Counted from the stretch's first letter, positions 27,542 through 36,656 are shown. The stretch is DNA of 64,000 nt from Endozoicomonas sp965198415 (GCA_965198415.1 CBDAPN010000032.1:124001-188000), one strand, 5' to 3'. Program-made: numbers and translations. The notes: generated from the letters alone by a model not told the origin.

Positions 27542-28777
27542 TTAATCCCGGTGCTCCATAATGGTTGCATAAACCATTCGAATCAGGGCAAAGACCATTA
27601 ACAAGATAATGAAAATGTTCGCCAGGTTATAAAGCACTCTGGGGTAGGTCGCTTCTTCCGCCTGATATGGCGAGCTGATCACTACCAGCTGTTTCAGTTT
27701 TCGGCTCGCTTCCGTTCGCGTTGTTTCCAGCGCGACCAGAGCAGAAGTGTATGCCTTCGTGGCCAGTTCGACATTCAACTGTAATTCCTGCTGTTGAGCC
27801 GACAGCGTATTCATACTGCCTTGGTCTTCACTGGTCAGGCGTTTTTGTTCTTCGCCCAGCTGTTGTTCCAGTGCTTTGATGCGCTGTTTTAGGGCAATAA
27901 TTTCCGGGGCGTTGCCGTTCAGATAAGACGACAATGTTTGCAATTCCGTGCGATTACGAATTAACTCCGCCTTCAATTCATTCAAAATAGTGCTCAAAGC
28001 CACACTTTGATCGGTGGCACTGAGAAGCCCATATTGGTTCTGAAAGTTGACGATGTTATTGGTGGCTTCCCGAAGACGCTTCTCATAGAGGTTTACCTCT
28101 TTTTCCACAAATGCCTGTTGTTCCGTGGCCATGTTATGGCTGATCAGGTTAACAAAGGCTTCGCTGTGCCGCAGGATCTCGCTGGCAATATCTTCGGCCA
28201 TTTTGGGGCTAAAGGCCTGAACACTTAAATCCAGTAGACCGTTGCTGTCGTTGTAGCGGATGGAGATATGGTCGCGATAGTAGGCGAGAAACTCGTCATA
28301 GCTAGCATCAGCAGCAAGGCTCGATAACCAGTCAGCGCTCTCAAAATAGTGCTGTCGCAGACTCAGGCTACGCTCCAGGTAGTTGAGCATATCCGGGGAT
28401 TGAATAAAGTTTTCCAGTATTTTCAGGTCATTGCTGGCCTGAGGTGCCATACCAAACAAGCTGATGCCTTCGGCCATACCGCGATTGCCATCGCTGCGCT
28501 CAATCATAAAAGTGGCCATGGAGACGTATCGGTCTGACGCAATGGCAACGTAGTATATGGCAGCAATCACGAGCGGCAGTAAAACCATAGCAGTAAACCA
28601 GCGACCAACTTGTTTACCCAGCAGTTGCGCTGTCAGGAGATTTTTACTTTTACGGGCAGCCTTTTTTTTCCAGATCTTTAGCTTCTTGCTGGGCGCTTGT
28701 TTTTCCTTTAACTGTGCCGAAACCTCTTTTTGGTTTGAGACCTGGCCTTCGGTGTTTTCAATGGTGTTCATCATCAT
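27542..28777 (-). CDS. kpsE: Capsule export inner-membrane protein KpsE
   Basis: A 411-residue PCP-type adaptor that joins the KpsMT transporter to KpsD across the periplasm. A cytoplasmic Lys-rich N-terminus of about 60 residues precedes TM1 (WFTAMVLLPLVIAAIYYVAI). A large periplasmic part rich in heptads follows (about 200-350, EKEVNLYEKRLREATNNIV, LKQRIKALEQQLGEEQKRL). TM2 is near the C-terminus (VLYNLANIFIILLMVFALI). Three consecutive ATGs mark the start; the first is used and the Shine-Dalgarno is weak. The position between kpsT and kpsD supports the call. Confidence 0.92.
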   Translation of the reverse strand: MMMNTIENTEGQVSNQKEVSAQLKEKQAPSKKLKIWKKKAARKSKNLLTAQLLGKQVGRWFTAMVLLPLVIAAIYYVAIASDRYVSMATFMIERSDGNRGMAEGISLFGMAPQASNDLKILENFIQSPDMLNYLERSLSLRQHYFESADWLSSLAADASYDEFLAYYRDHISIRYNDSNGLLDLSVQAFSPKMAEDIASEILRHSEAFVNLISHNMATEQQAFVEKEVNLYEKRLREATNNIVNFQNQYGLLSATDQSVALSTILNELKAELIRNRTELQTLSSYLNGNAPEIIALKQRIKALEQQLGEEQKRLTSEDQGSMNTLSAQQQELQLNVELATKAYTSALVALETTRTEASRKLKQLVVISSPYQAEEATYPRVLYNLANIFIILLMVFALIRMVYATIMEHRD

Positions 28778-28903
28778 TCGCGGGCATTAAATAAGCAATC
28801 AAAGGTTTGGGGGTTCTGTTCGTTTTGTCTGAGAGCAGGTAAAAAATATGGGAACAGAGTTTATTGTTGCAAAAAAGTCATTTAAAAGCGTGTGTTATAT
28901 CGT

Positions 28904-29647
28904 TCAGGCGGCGGAGGCCTTATCCGTTGTTTTCGTCTTTGTTACTTGAGCAGTTTTGGATTCAGCCGGAACGCTTTTTTCATTCACTTGATTGGCCTGA
29001 TTGTAGGCGGTTACCGCATCGTCAATGGAGTCAAACAGGTGCAGTTTTTGATCACGGATAAATAGCCCTACATCGCATTGTCGTTTGAGCTCATTAATGT
29101 TGTGGGAGACAAACAGAAAGCTTGCTCGGCCTTTTTTCTCATCGAAAATCTGTTTGCACTTTTCTTTGAATCGGGCATCGCCTACGGCGGTCAGCTCATC
29201 GATCAGGTAGTAGTCAAAGTCAAAAGCCATACTGACAGCAAATGAAAATTTGGATCGCATCCCCGATGAATAAGATTTTAGCGGCATTTCAAAGTGCTTC
29301 CCTAATTCAGAGAAGTCTTTGATAAAAGCCAGACGCTCGCGGATTTCGCTTTTGCTTTTACCATAAATGCGGCAGATAAACTCGGCGTTTTCACGCCCGG
29401 TCATGCTGCCCTGATAACCTCCGCCCAGCCCCAGAGGCCAGGAGACATTGCCTTTAACCACAACTTTGCCTTTGTTGGGCATATCGACACCGGCCAGTAG
29501 GTTCATCAACGTGGATTTACCACTGCCGTTTACTCCGAAGACCCCGATGTTTTTATCCATAGGCAGATCCAGGGTGGCATCTCTCAACACATAGTGAGGG
29601 CCGTATTTGGTCGGAAAGTATTTAGTGACGTTTTGCAGAGAAATCAT
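28904..29647 (-). CDS. kpsT: Capsule ABC exporter ATPase KpsT
   Basis: A 247-residue ATPase that energises capsule export with KpsM. Walker A GVNGSGKST is at residues 38-46, the signature is LKSYSSGMRSKFSF, Walker B is YYLIDELTAVGD, and the switch is in FVSHN. ATG overlaps the kpsM stop by four bases (ATGA type), so the two are translationally coupled. About 25 residues at the C-terminus (VPAESKTAQVTKTKTTDKAS) form a Lys/Thr/Ala tail beyond the normal end of E. coli KpsT. It has no carbohydrate-binding domain, unlike the Wzt at 54137, which fits a Kdo-linked capsule. Confidence 0.94.
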   Translation of the reverse strand: MISLQNVTKYFPTKYGPHYVLRDATLDLPMDKNIGVFGVNGSGKSTLMNLLAGVDMPNKGKVVVKGNVSWPLGLGGGYQGSMTGRENAEFICRIYGKSKSEIRERLAFIKDFSELGKHFEMPLKSYSSGMRSKFSFAVSMAFDFDYYLIDELTAVGDARFKEKCKQIFDEKKGRASFLFVSHNINELKRQCDVGLFIRDQKLHLFDSIDDAVTAYNQANQVNEKSVPAESKTAQVTKTKTTDKASAA

Positions 29648-30423
29648 TTCTTTAACATTTTCCGCCAGTTAGCACGATACACCAGCATCCCAAGGGACAT
29701 GACTACCAAGGCACACAACCCCAAGTAGCTAAAGCTTACCAGTGAGGTGTTATAACCGTTCGAGAATGCCGAGCGCATCAGTTCAAAAGCGTGAATCAGT
29801 GGATTCCAAACCAAAATATCTTGAATATTTCCCGGCATATCATTAAGGGAGAAAAAGGTACCGGAAATAAACATTAACGGGCGCAGTAACATAGGAATGA
29901 TTTTGCCTGCTTCCGGATAAAGCGCATTGATGACTCCACATATCAGCCCAAGACCGAAAGAGAGCAAGCTTAACAGCAGGTAGGCTTGCAAAAAAGTCAG
30001 ACCATTGACCAGTTGCACATCAAACCCCAGCCAGGCAGCACCGCCAATCAGCAGGATAAGCACTACAAAATTGGTGACCATCTCCAGCAGAAAACGAACC
30101 AAGAAGACGTCGAACACCCTCACTTGGCGAAAAAGAAACAAATTCTGATTTGCGGACACAGCGCCCTGACACTGAGAGACCACTTTTTTGAAATACAGAA
30201 ACGGCGCAATTCCTGTGGCCAGAAACACCGGAATAGCCAGTCCACCCACCAGAGTTCTGTTGCCAAAAGCGTACATAAATGAGAAAAACAGAACCTGTAA
30301 AAGTGGCTCCAGAACGGCCCAGGCATACCCCAGCCGATAATCACCAAATCGCGTTTTCATTTCACGCACCATGAGTGCGTGTATTACCGCCATCTGAATT
30401 TGTAATGATGATCTTTGCAGCAT
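29644..30423 (-). CDS. kpsM: Capsule ABC exporter permease KpsM
   Basis: A 259-residue ABC-2 type inner-membrane permease with six predicted TM helices. The N-terminal helix ALMVREMKTRFGDYRLGYAW and the segment PLLQVLFFSFMYAFGNRTL are typical of KpsM/CtrC. The last cytoplasmic-periplasmic loop contains FISGTFFSLNDMPGNIQDIL and WNPLIHAFELMRSAF. It is the first gene of the kps operon and lies 124 bases after the ops element at 30547-30558, so it should be the first product of RfaH-dependent transcription. Confidence 0.94.
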   Translation of the reverse strand: MLQRSSLQIQMAVIHALMVREMKTRFGDYRLGYAWAVLEPLLQVLFFSFMYAFGNRTLVGGLAIPVFLATGIAPFLYFKKVVSQCQGAVSANQNLFLFRQVRVFDVFLVRFLLEMVTNFVVLILLIGGAAWLGFDVQLVNGLTFLQAYLLLSLLSFGLGLICGVINALYPEAGKIIPMLLRPLMFISGTFFSLNDMPGNIQDILVWNPLIHAFELMRSAFSNGYNTSLVSFSYLGLCALVVMSLGMLVYRANWRKMLKK

Positions 30424-30500
30424 GATTATTCTGAAAATAGATAAATGCAGCCTGCGACAGATAATTGATAACTCCTAAAGCTCAGCTAGACACTGTATTC

Positions 30501-31330
30501 GTAGAAGTTATTACTTACTGCTCAGGCACCACGCTGTATAAAAGGCACGCTACCGCCCGTCGTTTTTGCGTCCTACACCCGAATTAGGATGAATGACCGT
30601 GCTTTTAACGAAACAGCTTCAGCAGCCCATCGCCGGTGGCATAGAATTTTTGGTGGCGTTACCAACAGCAGAAGAAACCACCCAAAAAATGGGTCTGAAT
30701 TTTCACATTGGATTTTATGCTTAAGCACACAAAAAGTAAGTACGCACTAACACTATCGAAAACACGCTCTGCAGAAGCTTATACTCAGGGGGAGTCGATT
30801 TGTTGCCCCTAATTTAGGGATATAGGCCTTCCATAAGCTGTAATGCAATGCTTAGTAAAGTTTTTATACACAACAATCAAACACTAAACCTTTTTACTTA
30901 ATGCATTAAATTTGTTTATTTTTTATACTATTAGCGTCGTAAAGTTACGAGCGCACAATATCAGTTACATTGTGAGAACACAACAGCGAGAAACAGGCAC
31001 ACTGCCGTCCATCACTTTTTCGTGTAACACCTACAACTCAGTGGACACTTTTGCACTTAGCGAAACAGCAATGGCTACTGAGCACCACAACTCTCTGTTT
31101 TTTCCGGGTTAACCGAGACAAGAAAGAGTGCACAGGGCCAATAAATTTTCGCTGGGCAGTTTACAGAGAGGATTGTTAAGGGGTAAGTCGTGATAACCTC
31201 ATAATATTGCGATTATCCGCATGTTGTTTTAAACCACACGTTAACCGCAAACGTTAATACCCAATGCTTTTTGCAAAGTCGATATGAAATAAAGGAGGGG
31301 GCTTACTTGTGGTAGGTGCAGTAGACTGGC
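30501..31330 (-). repeat. Operon leader repeat, copy 1 (upstream of kpsM)
   Basis: About 830 bases nearly identical to 44022-44927 and 60190-61097. It lies upstream of the kps operon in its direction of transcription. Contents in minus orientation: an AT-rich middle (30840-30960), a small hairpin around 30686-30700 (ACCCA/TGGGT) and the ops element at 30547-30558 near its promoter-distal end. The right end is cut at 31330, where an IS3 remnant begins. Copies 2 and 3 continue from this point for about 90 more bases. Short frames inside are not conserved between copies, so the block is treated as a promoter and untranslated leader. Confidence 0.85.
30547..30558 (-). promoter_or_regulatory. ops element (JUMPstart core) for RfaH-type antitermination, kps operon
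   Basis: Minus-strand GGGCGGTAGCGT followed by GCC contains the full ops core GGCGGTAGCGT. It is 124 bases upstream of kpsM. Upstream on the same strand the leader reads GAAGCTGTTTCGTTAAAAG, loosely like the rest of JUMPstart. ops pauses RNA polymerase and recruits RfaH in long surface-polysaccharide operons. Confidence 0.85.
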
Positions 31331-31557
31331 TATTTAAGGTGCACCAGCCAACACGCAAGCACATGAAAAGGGATGTGGCTGCATACATGAAGTATTACAA
31401 CTCTGAGCGTCTTCACTCAGCCAATAGTGAAGAGACGCCAGTTAGATTAGCGCAGTTGTTTTATAGAGGCGCCCAAAAGGATGAAAGGCTCGCTGGTAAA
31501 TCTTGCATCGGAGTGGGTAGACAACAAACGAAGCGCGTTAGTTATGGATTAGATTAA
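31331..31557 (+). pseudogene. IS3-family transposase C-terminal fragment
   Basis: About 75 codons of an IS3-type OrfB C-terminus remain. DVAAYMKYYNSERLHSAN matches the end of the rve integrase core with its YNxxRxHS motif. The catalytic DDE region is missing. The element's outer end seems to extend to about 31600, where AGTGTCCAGTTTTACTTGA resembles IS3-type terminal sequence. It replaces the right end of leader copy 1. Confidence 0.75.
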
Positions 31558-31569
31558 TCCCGTAAATTC

Positions 31570-32787
31570 TCACATTTTAGTGTCCAGTTTTACTTGACCA
31601 GAACAAGTGTTGCAGGATTTGTATATACGGTTATTTATATTTCGAATGGTGCGATTGAGTCCGTTAAACTCAACAAACGGATTTTTCAGATGCTTCAGAC
31701 AGAAGCTCAGCATCAAACCTAACACCTTCAAATTTGCAACGGGGATACTCGGTAACAAAACTCGCTTAGCTGAGGACTGCGACGGCTGGCAAAGCACAGC
31801 AATAACCTCTGGGCGAGGTAACTGAATAAACTGTTGACCCCATCGACTATCACTAAAATTCTGATCAGCAGCCGCTTGAAGTGATGCCATATAGCCGGAA
31901 TGCTTAAACAAGTCGTTACCCCAGTCTTGCCTTACTCCCAAGTCATTGATAAACAGGGTCGGCTTCCCCCAGGCCAAGCTGGTATAGGCCACAGAGGAAG
32001 AAATGGTGGCAACGCGCTGTGCACGTGCAGTAAGCTGGTCAATATCATCAAGGACAAATGCTAGCTTTACTGAGCCATTGTCCTGCCGTTGGCTAATCTC
32101 TTCCAGGCAGTGTTCCAGCTGATGGGAACTAGCTTTCCCCTTGCGTACTCTCAGCGCCACTACAATACACCAATCAGGATGTTGGCGGGCAAGATCAACC
32201 AGCAGTTTCACCAAACGGGTGCGATCACTCAGGTTTTCCGGAACCACTGATTGCTCAACGAACAGCAGGTCAATATCACACTGCTGAACCGGTTCCGGAG
32301 CTGCACCAATCCAAGGTGCGCCAAATAGTACCCCGTTATCTTCACCAATAGTTGCCAGCGCTAGCTTTCGATACAGCTGGTAATCCCGCTCGCAATTGAG
32401 CCACACCTGATCACAGAGCAGTCGGGTTGCCAGCGACTCGAAAATGCGTAAATGCAACACACCTGGGAAGTAGCCGATGATCCGAGGCCCAAATCCCTCT
32501 CTAAGGGCAGAAGCCTGTGGCCCCCTCAGGCCGCTGATCAGTTTATTGAGATCCCTTCCCCCCAGCCCGGCAAAGATAAGATCGGCCTGCTGCAACGTTT
32601 CGTTCCGAGCCACTTGGTTGATCTCCAACCAGTTCAATCCCGGAGTTACCAGCCTGCTGGAAGTTGTAAACCAGCTCACCTCAACCCGAGTCTGTTGCTT
32701 CAGCAATCTACAGATATTGCGTGCCCCTTTTTGATAAGCATCATGGGCTGCAATAAATACCACCTTTAGTGGACGTGGCTGGCTCAT
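31570..32787 (-). CDS. Putative capsule glycosyltransferase (DUF6716-like)
   Basis: A 405-residue cytoplasmic protein with no TM helix. The N-terminal start PLKVVFIAAHDAYQKGARN, the block LIFAGLGGRDLNKLI, and the C-terminal ATISSSVAYTSLAWGKPTLF then NDLGVRQDWG recall the DUF6716 group of putative GT-B glycosyltransferases seen in capsule loci. That match is from memory. ATG overlaps the stop of the preceding deacetylase gene... the two share four bases at 32784-32787, so they are coupled. The last dozen residues (SGQVKLDTKM) are encoded by what looks like IS3 end sequence, so the natural C-terminus has probably been replaced. It is the last gene of the sialic acid capsule operon. Confidence 0.6.
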   Translation of the reverse strand: MSQPRPLKVVFIAAHDAYQKGARNICRLLKQQTRVEVSWFTTSSRLVTPGLNWLEINQVARNETLQQADLIFAGLGGRDLNKLISGLRGPQASALREGFGPRIIGYFPGVLHLRIFESLATRLLCDQVWLNCERDYQLYRKLALATIGEDNGVLFGAPWIGAAPEPVQQCDIDLLFVEQSVVPENLSDRTRLVKLLVDLARQHPDWCIVVALRVRKGKASSHQLEHCLEEISQRQDNGSVKLAFVLDDIDQLTARAQRVATISSSVAYTSLAWGKPTLFINDLGVRQDWGNDLFKHSGYMASLQAAADQNFSDSRWGQQFIQLPRPEVIAVLCQPSQSSAKRVLLPSIPVANLKVLGLMLSFCLKHLKNPFVEFNGLNRTIRNINNRIYKSCNTCSGQVKLDTKM

Positions 32788-33725
32788 TGTGCAATACGCG
32801 CCTTCCCATGGGGAAACTCATTGCAATCATATCGTGGTAACCAGAGCGGACGTTGCTGCAAGTCCGCCACTGAAATATCCGCCGACTCAACGCAGAAACC
32901 GTACTGGATGGCCTGCTGTTCCAGTTCTGTCAGTACCTGATCATTCCATGAGTCAGGTCCACCGTAGGGATAGCAGAAGGTATCTGAAGGTTGCGTAAGA
33001 ACATCATTCAGCGCCTGTATCGAACCGGTAACCTCACAGGTAAGTTCAGTACTGCTGAACTTGGTTAGCAGGTTATGACTTTTCCCATGAGCACCAAAGG
33101 TAAAACCACTGTCCGCCATTTCGCGAATCTGTTCCGGGCTCATGTAGAACTGTTGCGCGACAGCACTTTCATTCCCTACCAAATTCTGAAATAGTCGTCT
33201 AAGAACGGCATCTTTACATTCCGGTTTCAGGGCATAGTTGACGATTTTCTTCACTCGCAGAGAATGTTCATCCATTGACTGCATGGCATAGGGCACAGCC
33301 TTAAGTTGATCATAGAATCCATCAATAAACAGGCTGTCGTCCAGCAATGTTTCCAGCACTGCCAACACTCGCGTACCGCCAAAACGACCCAGCAGGTAGT
33401 GCACTCGATGCACACTGAGCAGATTTTGCGCGTGGAGGGTGGCACTGGAAACATAGAAAATGCCCCAATGGCCGCGAGCACGTAGCTCCGGCCAGACATG
33501 ATCGTAATGGTCGATAAGGCCGTCATCAAAAGTCAGTACGACGCCATCAGGCAGTTCGGCAGGCTCATTTAACGCCGCCTGCCACTGCGCCTGGCTAATG
33601 ATGCCAGACTGCTTTTCGAAGTAATCTAGCTGGCGACGGAAGTCATCAAAATTCAGGTAAAACAAGTGCGGCTGGGTCGTATCGGTGGGCCGCACATAGT
33701 GGTACATTACGGATTTGCAAGCCAT
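32784..33725 (-). CDS. Polysaccharide deacetylase family protein
   Basis: A 313-residue NodB-type deacetylase. Motif 1 is TFDDG at residues 65-69, whose second Asp binds metal. A metal-binding His pair is likely in GAHGKSHNLL. FCYPYGGPDSWND is the motif 3 region that shapes the active site. There is no signal peptide, so it probably acts in the cytoplasm on a nucleotide- or lipid-linked sugar or on the growing polymer. The ATG at 33725 overlaps the stop of the previous gene (TAATG), and the gene ends in a 4-base overlap with the next: tight translational coupling. Removal of an N- or O-acetyl group could free the site used by the neighbouring acyl cassette. Confidence 0.82.
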   Translation of the reverse strand: MACKSVMYHYVRPTDTTQPHLFYLNFDDFRRQLDYFEKQSGIISQAQWQAALNEPAELPDGVVLTFDDGLIDHYDHVWPELRARGHWGIFYVSSATLHAQNLLSVHRVHYLLGRFGGTRVLAVLETLLDDSLFIDGFYDQLKAVPYAMQSMDEHSLRVKKIVNYALKPECKDAVLRRLFQNLVGNESAVAQQFYMSPEQIREMADSGFTFGAHGKSHNLLTKFSSTELTCEVTGSIQALNDVLTQPSDTFCYPYGGPDSWNDQVLTELEQQAIQYGFCVESADISVADLQQRPLWLPRYDCNEFPHGKARIAQ

Positions 33726-34735
33726 TAGTTCACCTGATTCGGACGTTCCTGGTCGCCATCTGCTTTGAATACCGGGCCAGAAAATCCATTTTCCATGGCA
33801 CATTGGAGGTCAATATTCTGCGCCAAGAATGGCTCAAAATAGTTTGGAACAATGACATCGACCGCACAATCCATCCGGTTGATAAATCCGCATGCCTGCA
33901 GCTGTCTGCTCTGCTCGCTGCACAGGTAAAGGTCCATGTATTCCAGCCTCTCACTCTGCAAATACTGCTCAAACCAGGCCAGTGCCTGCCCCAGTAGGAC
34001 AAGTGAGCCATAGAAATCCACCAGTCGCAGAGCACTTCTGCCGTTGGCACTCATCACCCGACCGATAGCATAGCCAATCTCGCCATCCAGCTCGATACGA
34101 AACAACTGATAGTTGTTAAACGGATTTTTCAGATAGCGGTGAATGAAGTACTCCTCGCCACGCTGTCGGCTGTCGCTTATCTGAGCAGCGTCGGTACGCA
34201 GCTGCTCTACGCTATCATTCAGGCTCACCACTCCATCGAATGGCTCACAGCTGTACTGAGGCTGATTTCCCTGCAATAGCCGATAGCTTTCAAGCTGACG
34301 GTTATAAATAAACAACTGATCCAGTGTTTTTACCTTGTAACGCAGCAGGCTGTAGATTTTGCTAGCTGCTTCGCTCAAACCCAGCACTGAAACCGGTCGA
34401 TGTGGGTAACGCTTTTTCAGGTCCAAAATCAACCGTAGACCAAGCCCGGGAACACCGGCATCCTCGCGTACTTTCCACAGCGCAAGCCATAGTTCAGAAT
34501 GCTCTGGTGGCTGAGGGTAGAAACGGTCAGCATCTATATAGCCCAACACCGCAAAAATCTCGCCATCCTTGCGGGCCAGTAGAAAATTACACCCACGCTC
34601 GGTGCCGTAGTACCACTCCAGTACCGCCTGTTCGCGAGCCAGAATATGGTCTTTACGCCAGTGCTGATCGATAAAATTCATCAGTGCTGGCATGTCCTCT
34701 CGGGTACACTCAGTAATCTGCATGGCGGCGGTCAT
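33725..34735 (-). CDS. GNAT-like acyltransferase in the capsule operon
   Basis: A 336-residue cytoplasmic protein that seems to hold two GNAT-like halves. The N-terminal half (EDMPALMNFIDQHWRKDHIL, then GAERGCNFLLARKDGEIFAV-like core and GLGLRLILDLKKRYP, the acyl-CoA loop position) is clearer. The second half (about 185-320) has GEIGYAIGRVMSANG and LRLVDFYG. ATG 34735 or ATG 34723 are both possible; each overlaps the FkbH gene. It lies directly after an FkbH-like protein and an acyl carrier protein, so it is the natural candidate for moving the ACP-bound acyl group to a sugar. Specific substrate unknown. Confidence 0.65.
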   Translation of the reverse strand: MTAAMQITECTREDMPALMNFIDQHWRKDHILAREQAVLEWYYGTERGCNFLLARKDGEIFAVLGYIDADRFYPQPPEHSELWLALWKVREDAGVPGLGLRLILDLKKRYPHRPVSVLGLSEAASKIYSLLRYKVKTLDQLFIYNRQLESYRLLQGNQPQYSCEPFDGVVSLNDSVEQLRTDAAQISDSRQRGEEYFIHRYLKNPFNNYQLFRIELDGEIGYAIGRVMSANGRSALRLVDFYGSLVLLGQALAWFEQYLQSERLEYMDLYLCSEQSRQLQACGFINRMDCAVDVIVPNYFEPFLAQNIDLQCAMENGFSGPVFKADGDQERPNQVN

Positions 34736-36362
34736 CTATCTGGAAAAAGCTCAGGTCAAATTGGCACGCATCTGTGTTGGCTACACCGCTGAAGTTGTCG
34801 TCCGTAATTATCCCTTCACGTTTCATGAACTCGAATACCGGACGGTTTTTAGCGGTTTGCTCATAGTTGACCTCTACCTGTTCAGCACCGACAGTTTGTG
34901 CATAATCGATAGCACTGGCCAGCATGGCATGCTCAATGTTACGACCCATTACCCGGCAGCTGAGGATAAAGTCCGCCAGCTCAACCCGACCTTCGGTGAC
35001 ACTAAGGCCAACCAGGCCAGTCAAGCCCATATCACCAAAACGATCCGCGACTCGAAAGGCAAACAGCTGGTTGCCTTCTTCCAGCCAGCGCTCCAGCTCA
35101 CCTTGAGTCAGGCGGCGAGTGCGCAAGTTGAACTGATTGGTTTTGTTCAACAGCTGCACAATGCGGGTAATATTATCGGTATTCACTGTTTCCAGCGTCA
35201 GTTTCATCTCCATGGAAGCCAGCCAGTCACGCTTATCGGTGATGTTGGCTTTCTGGGCGTTACGCTGTTTCTCCTGTAGGAACATCTCGGTTTTCTGGCG
35301 ATCTTCTTCAGACAGGCTAGCCACCGAAAAACAGGTCAGGTTACGTAGGGCTGTAATGTACTCACAAGGATCTTCTGGCCAATCTGGTACCAGCACCTCA
35401 GGCAGTGCTTCAGACACACGATTACGCTCAGCCGGGTTATCGTCGATAAAAACCACCGACTGCAGACCCACATTCAATTCGTTGGCAATCGCCAGAATGT
35501 TGGCCGCTTTATCTTCCCAGTTAATGCGCCAAGCGGAAAAATCCTTCTCCCTTAGCTGCATCTCCGGATGATTACGGATTGCATCCAAAGCATTGTCTTC
35601 GTAGTTCTTGCTGGCCAGCGCCAGCACAATGCCACGGTTCTTCAGGGCTCGGATTTCTTGCTGGAACTGAGTAAAGGCTTCGCCCACCGCACCGGGTGCG
35701 CCTAGCTTCAGATTTTCCCGGCCATCGTCGCCTAAAATACCGCCCCAAAGGGTGTTATCTAAGTCCAATACCAGCAATTTACGGCTACGTCCATTTACTG
35801 CTTCCACCGCCGCTAGCAAATCTTCAGCGGCAGCACGAAACACCTTTTGACTGAACGGAATCTTGCCTGCATGGAAGAGCTTACCGTTATAGTGATCATC
35901 ACTCTGGAACCAGCGGCTTTGATCTAGGCACCAGGCATTACCTAGTGCCGTTACAGCCTTATAGAGTTTCAAGTTCAGCTCCGCCAGCAGGAAGCCGGGG
36001 CTGCCTTCAGACAGATTACTAAGACCACTTCCCTGCATGTAAGCAGGCATCACGAAGTTGGCAACGACGACCCCTTTACAGCGTTTCGCCATCTGAGTGA
36101 TTAGGGTGACATAGTTATCAAAATCGGCATCGAGCTGTGAACGGTCGTAAGACTCAAAGTTCAGCGCTGCGTTATAGCTCTGAGACAAACTGGCGAAATT
36201 CAGCCACAAAAATACCAGATCGTCATGGCCCTGCCCGATGCAGTCGTAGATTGACTGCATAAACTGACCGTAAGGCTGCGGTTCTACCTGTAGTCCCGAA
36301 GAATTCAGGCTGGCAACAATACGTTCGAGTCCAGTTGCATTGAAATCAGTGATAATTTTCAT
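34710..36362 (-). CDS. FkbH-like HAD-superfamily protein (glyceryl-ACP type)
   Basis: A 550-residue FkbH-like protein. The HAD motif 1 DLDNTLWGG is at residues 200-208, motif 2/3 region ALASKNYEDNALDAI follows, and VFIDDNPAERNRV is motif 4. A C-terminal GNAT-like domain covers about 375-545 (LLNKTNQFNLRTRRLT, FILSCRVMGRNIEHAMLA). FkbH proteins take 1,3-bisphosphoglycerate, dephosphorylate it and load a glyceryl unit on an ACP thiol. The separate ACP gene three bases upstream fits this exactly. Presence in a sialic acid capsule operon suggests a glyceryl- or lactyl-type decoration; the final product is inferred only. Confidence 0.87.
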   Translation of the reverse strand: MKIITDFNATGLERIVASLNSSGLQVEPQPYGQFMQSIYDCIGQGHDDLVFLWLNFASLSQSYNAALNFESYDRSQLDADFDNYVTLITQMAKRCKGVVVANFVMPAYMQGSGLSNLSEGSPGFLLAELNLKLYKAVTALGNAWCLDQSRWFQSDDHYNGKLFHAGKIPFSQKVFRAAAEDLLAAVEAVNGRSRKLLVLDLDNTLWGGILGDDGRENLKLGAPGAVGEAFTQFQQEIRALKNRGIVLALASKNYEDNALDAIRNHPEMQLREKDFSAWRINWEDKAANILAIANELNVGLQSVVFIDDNPAERNRVSEALPEVLVPDWPEDPCEYITALRNLTCFSVASLSEEDRQKTEMFLQEKQRNAQKANITDKRDWLASMEMKLTLETVNTDNITRIVQLLNKTNQFNLRTRRLTQGELERWLEEGNQLFAFRVADRFGDMGLTGLVGLSVTEGRVELADFILSCRVMGRNIEHAMLASAIDYAQTVGAEQVEVNYEQTAKNRPVFEFMKREGIITDDNFSGVANTDACQFDLSFFQIDDRRHADY

Positions 36363-36365
36363 TGC

Positions 36366-36656
36366 TCAGGCCTGCAGATAGTCACGTAGGTATTCAGAAA
36401 ATTGCTTGAGCGTCATGCTTCGATTCTCAACAAAATCAAAAGATGAAAACCACTCTACTAATGAACGATTGCACAAAACATTTGCTTCTACAGACTGTTC
36501 AAGCTCGACTAACAACAGCAATAGAGCAAAGGAGTCAAACGGGCTTCCATTTCCTAGAATGAGTAAATCTGGGGTAACTTCATTACTTTCCAGCCCTTCA
36601 ACCTGAATTGATATATTATTAACTGCATTCAAAGCATATTGTAAAAAACTTGACAT
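36366..36656 (-). CDS. Acyl carrier protein partner of the FkbH-like enzyme
   Basis: A 96-residue acidic helical protein. GNGSPFDSFALLLLLVELE contains the expected 4'-phosphopantetheine Ser at residue 42 (DSF in place of the common DSL). Helix 2 follows it directly, as in ACPs. ATG at 36656 has GAGGAG four bases upstream; an earlier in-frame TTG is not needed. It ends 3 bases before the FkbH gene. A phosphopantetheinyl transferase is not in the window, so a genomic one is presumably used. Confidence 0.78.
   Translation of the reverse strand: MSSFLQYALNAVNNISIQVEGLESNEVTPDLLILGNGSPFDSFALLLLLVELEQSVEANVLCNRSLVEWFSSFDFVENRSMTLKQFSEYLRDYLQA

Noticed and set aside
30912..31112. Frame MFIFYTISVVKLRAHNISYI in leader copy 1 as a gene
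   Set aside because: The matching frame in copy 2 is closed by a TAA, it starts on a TTG without a Shine-Dalgarno, and it lies in a block repeated as non-coding DNA.
30501..31330. The 0.9-kb repeat as a classical MITE
   Set aside because: I find no terminal inverted repeats or target duplications, and all three copies sit before polysaccharide genes in one orientation. A mobile origin is not fully excluded.
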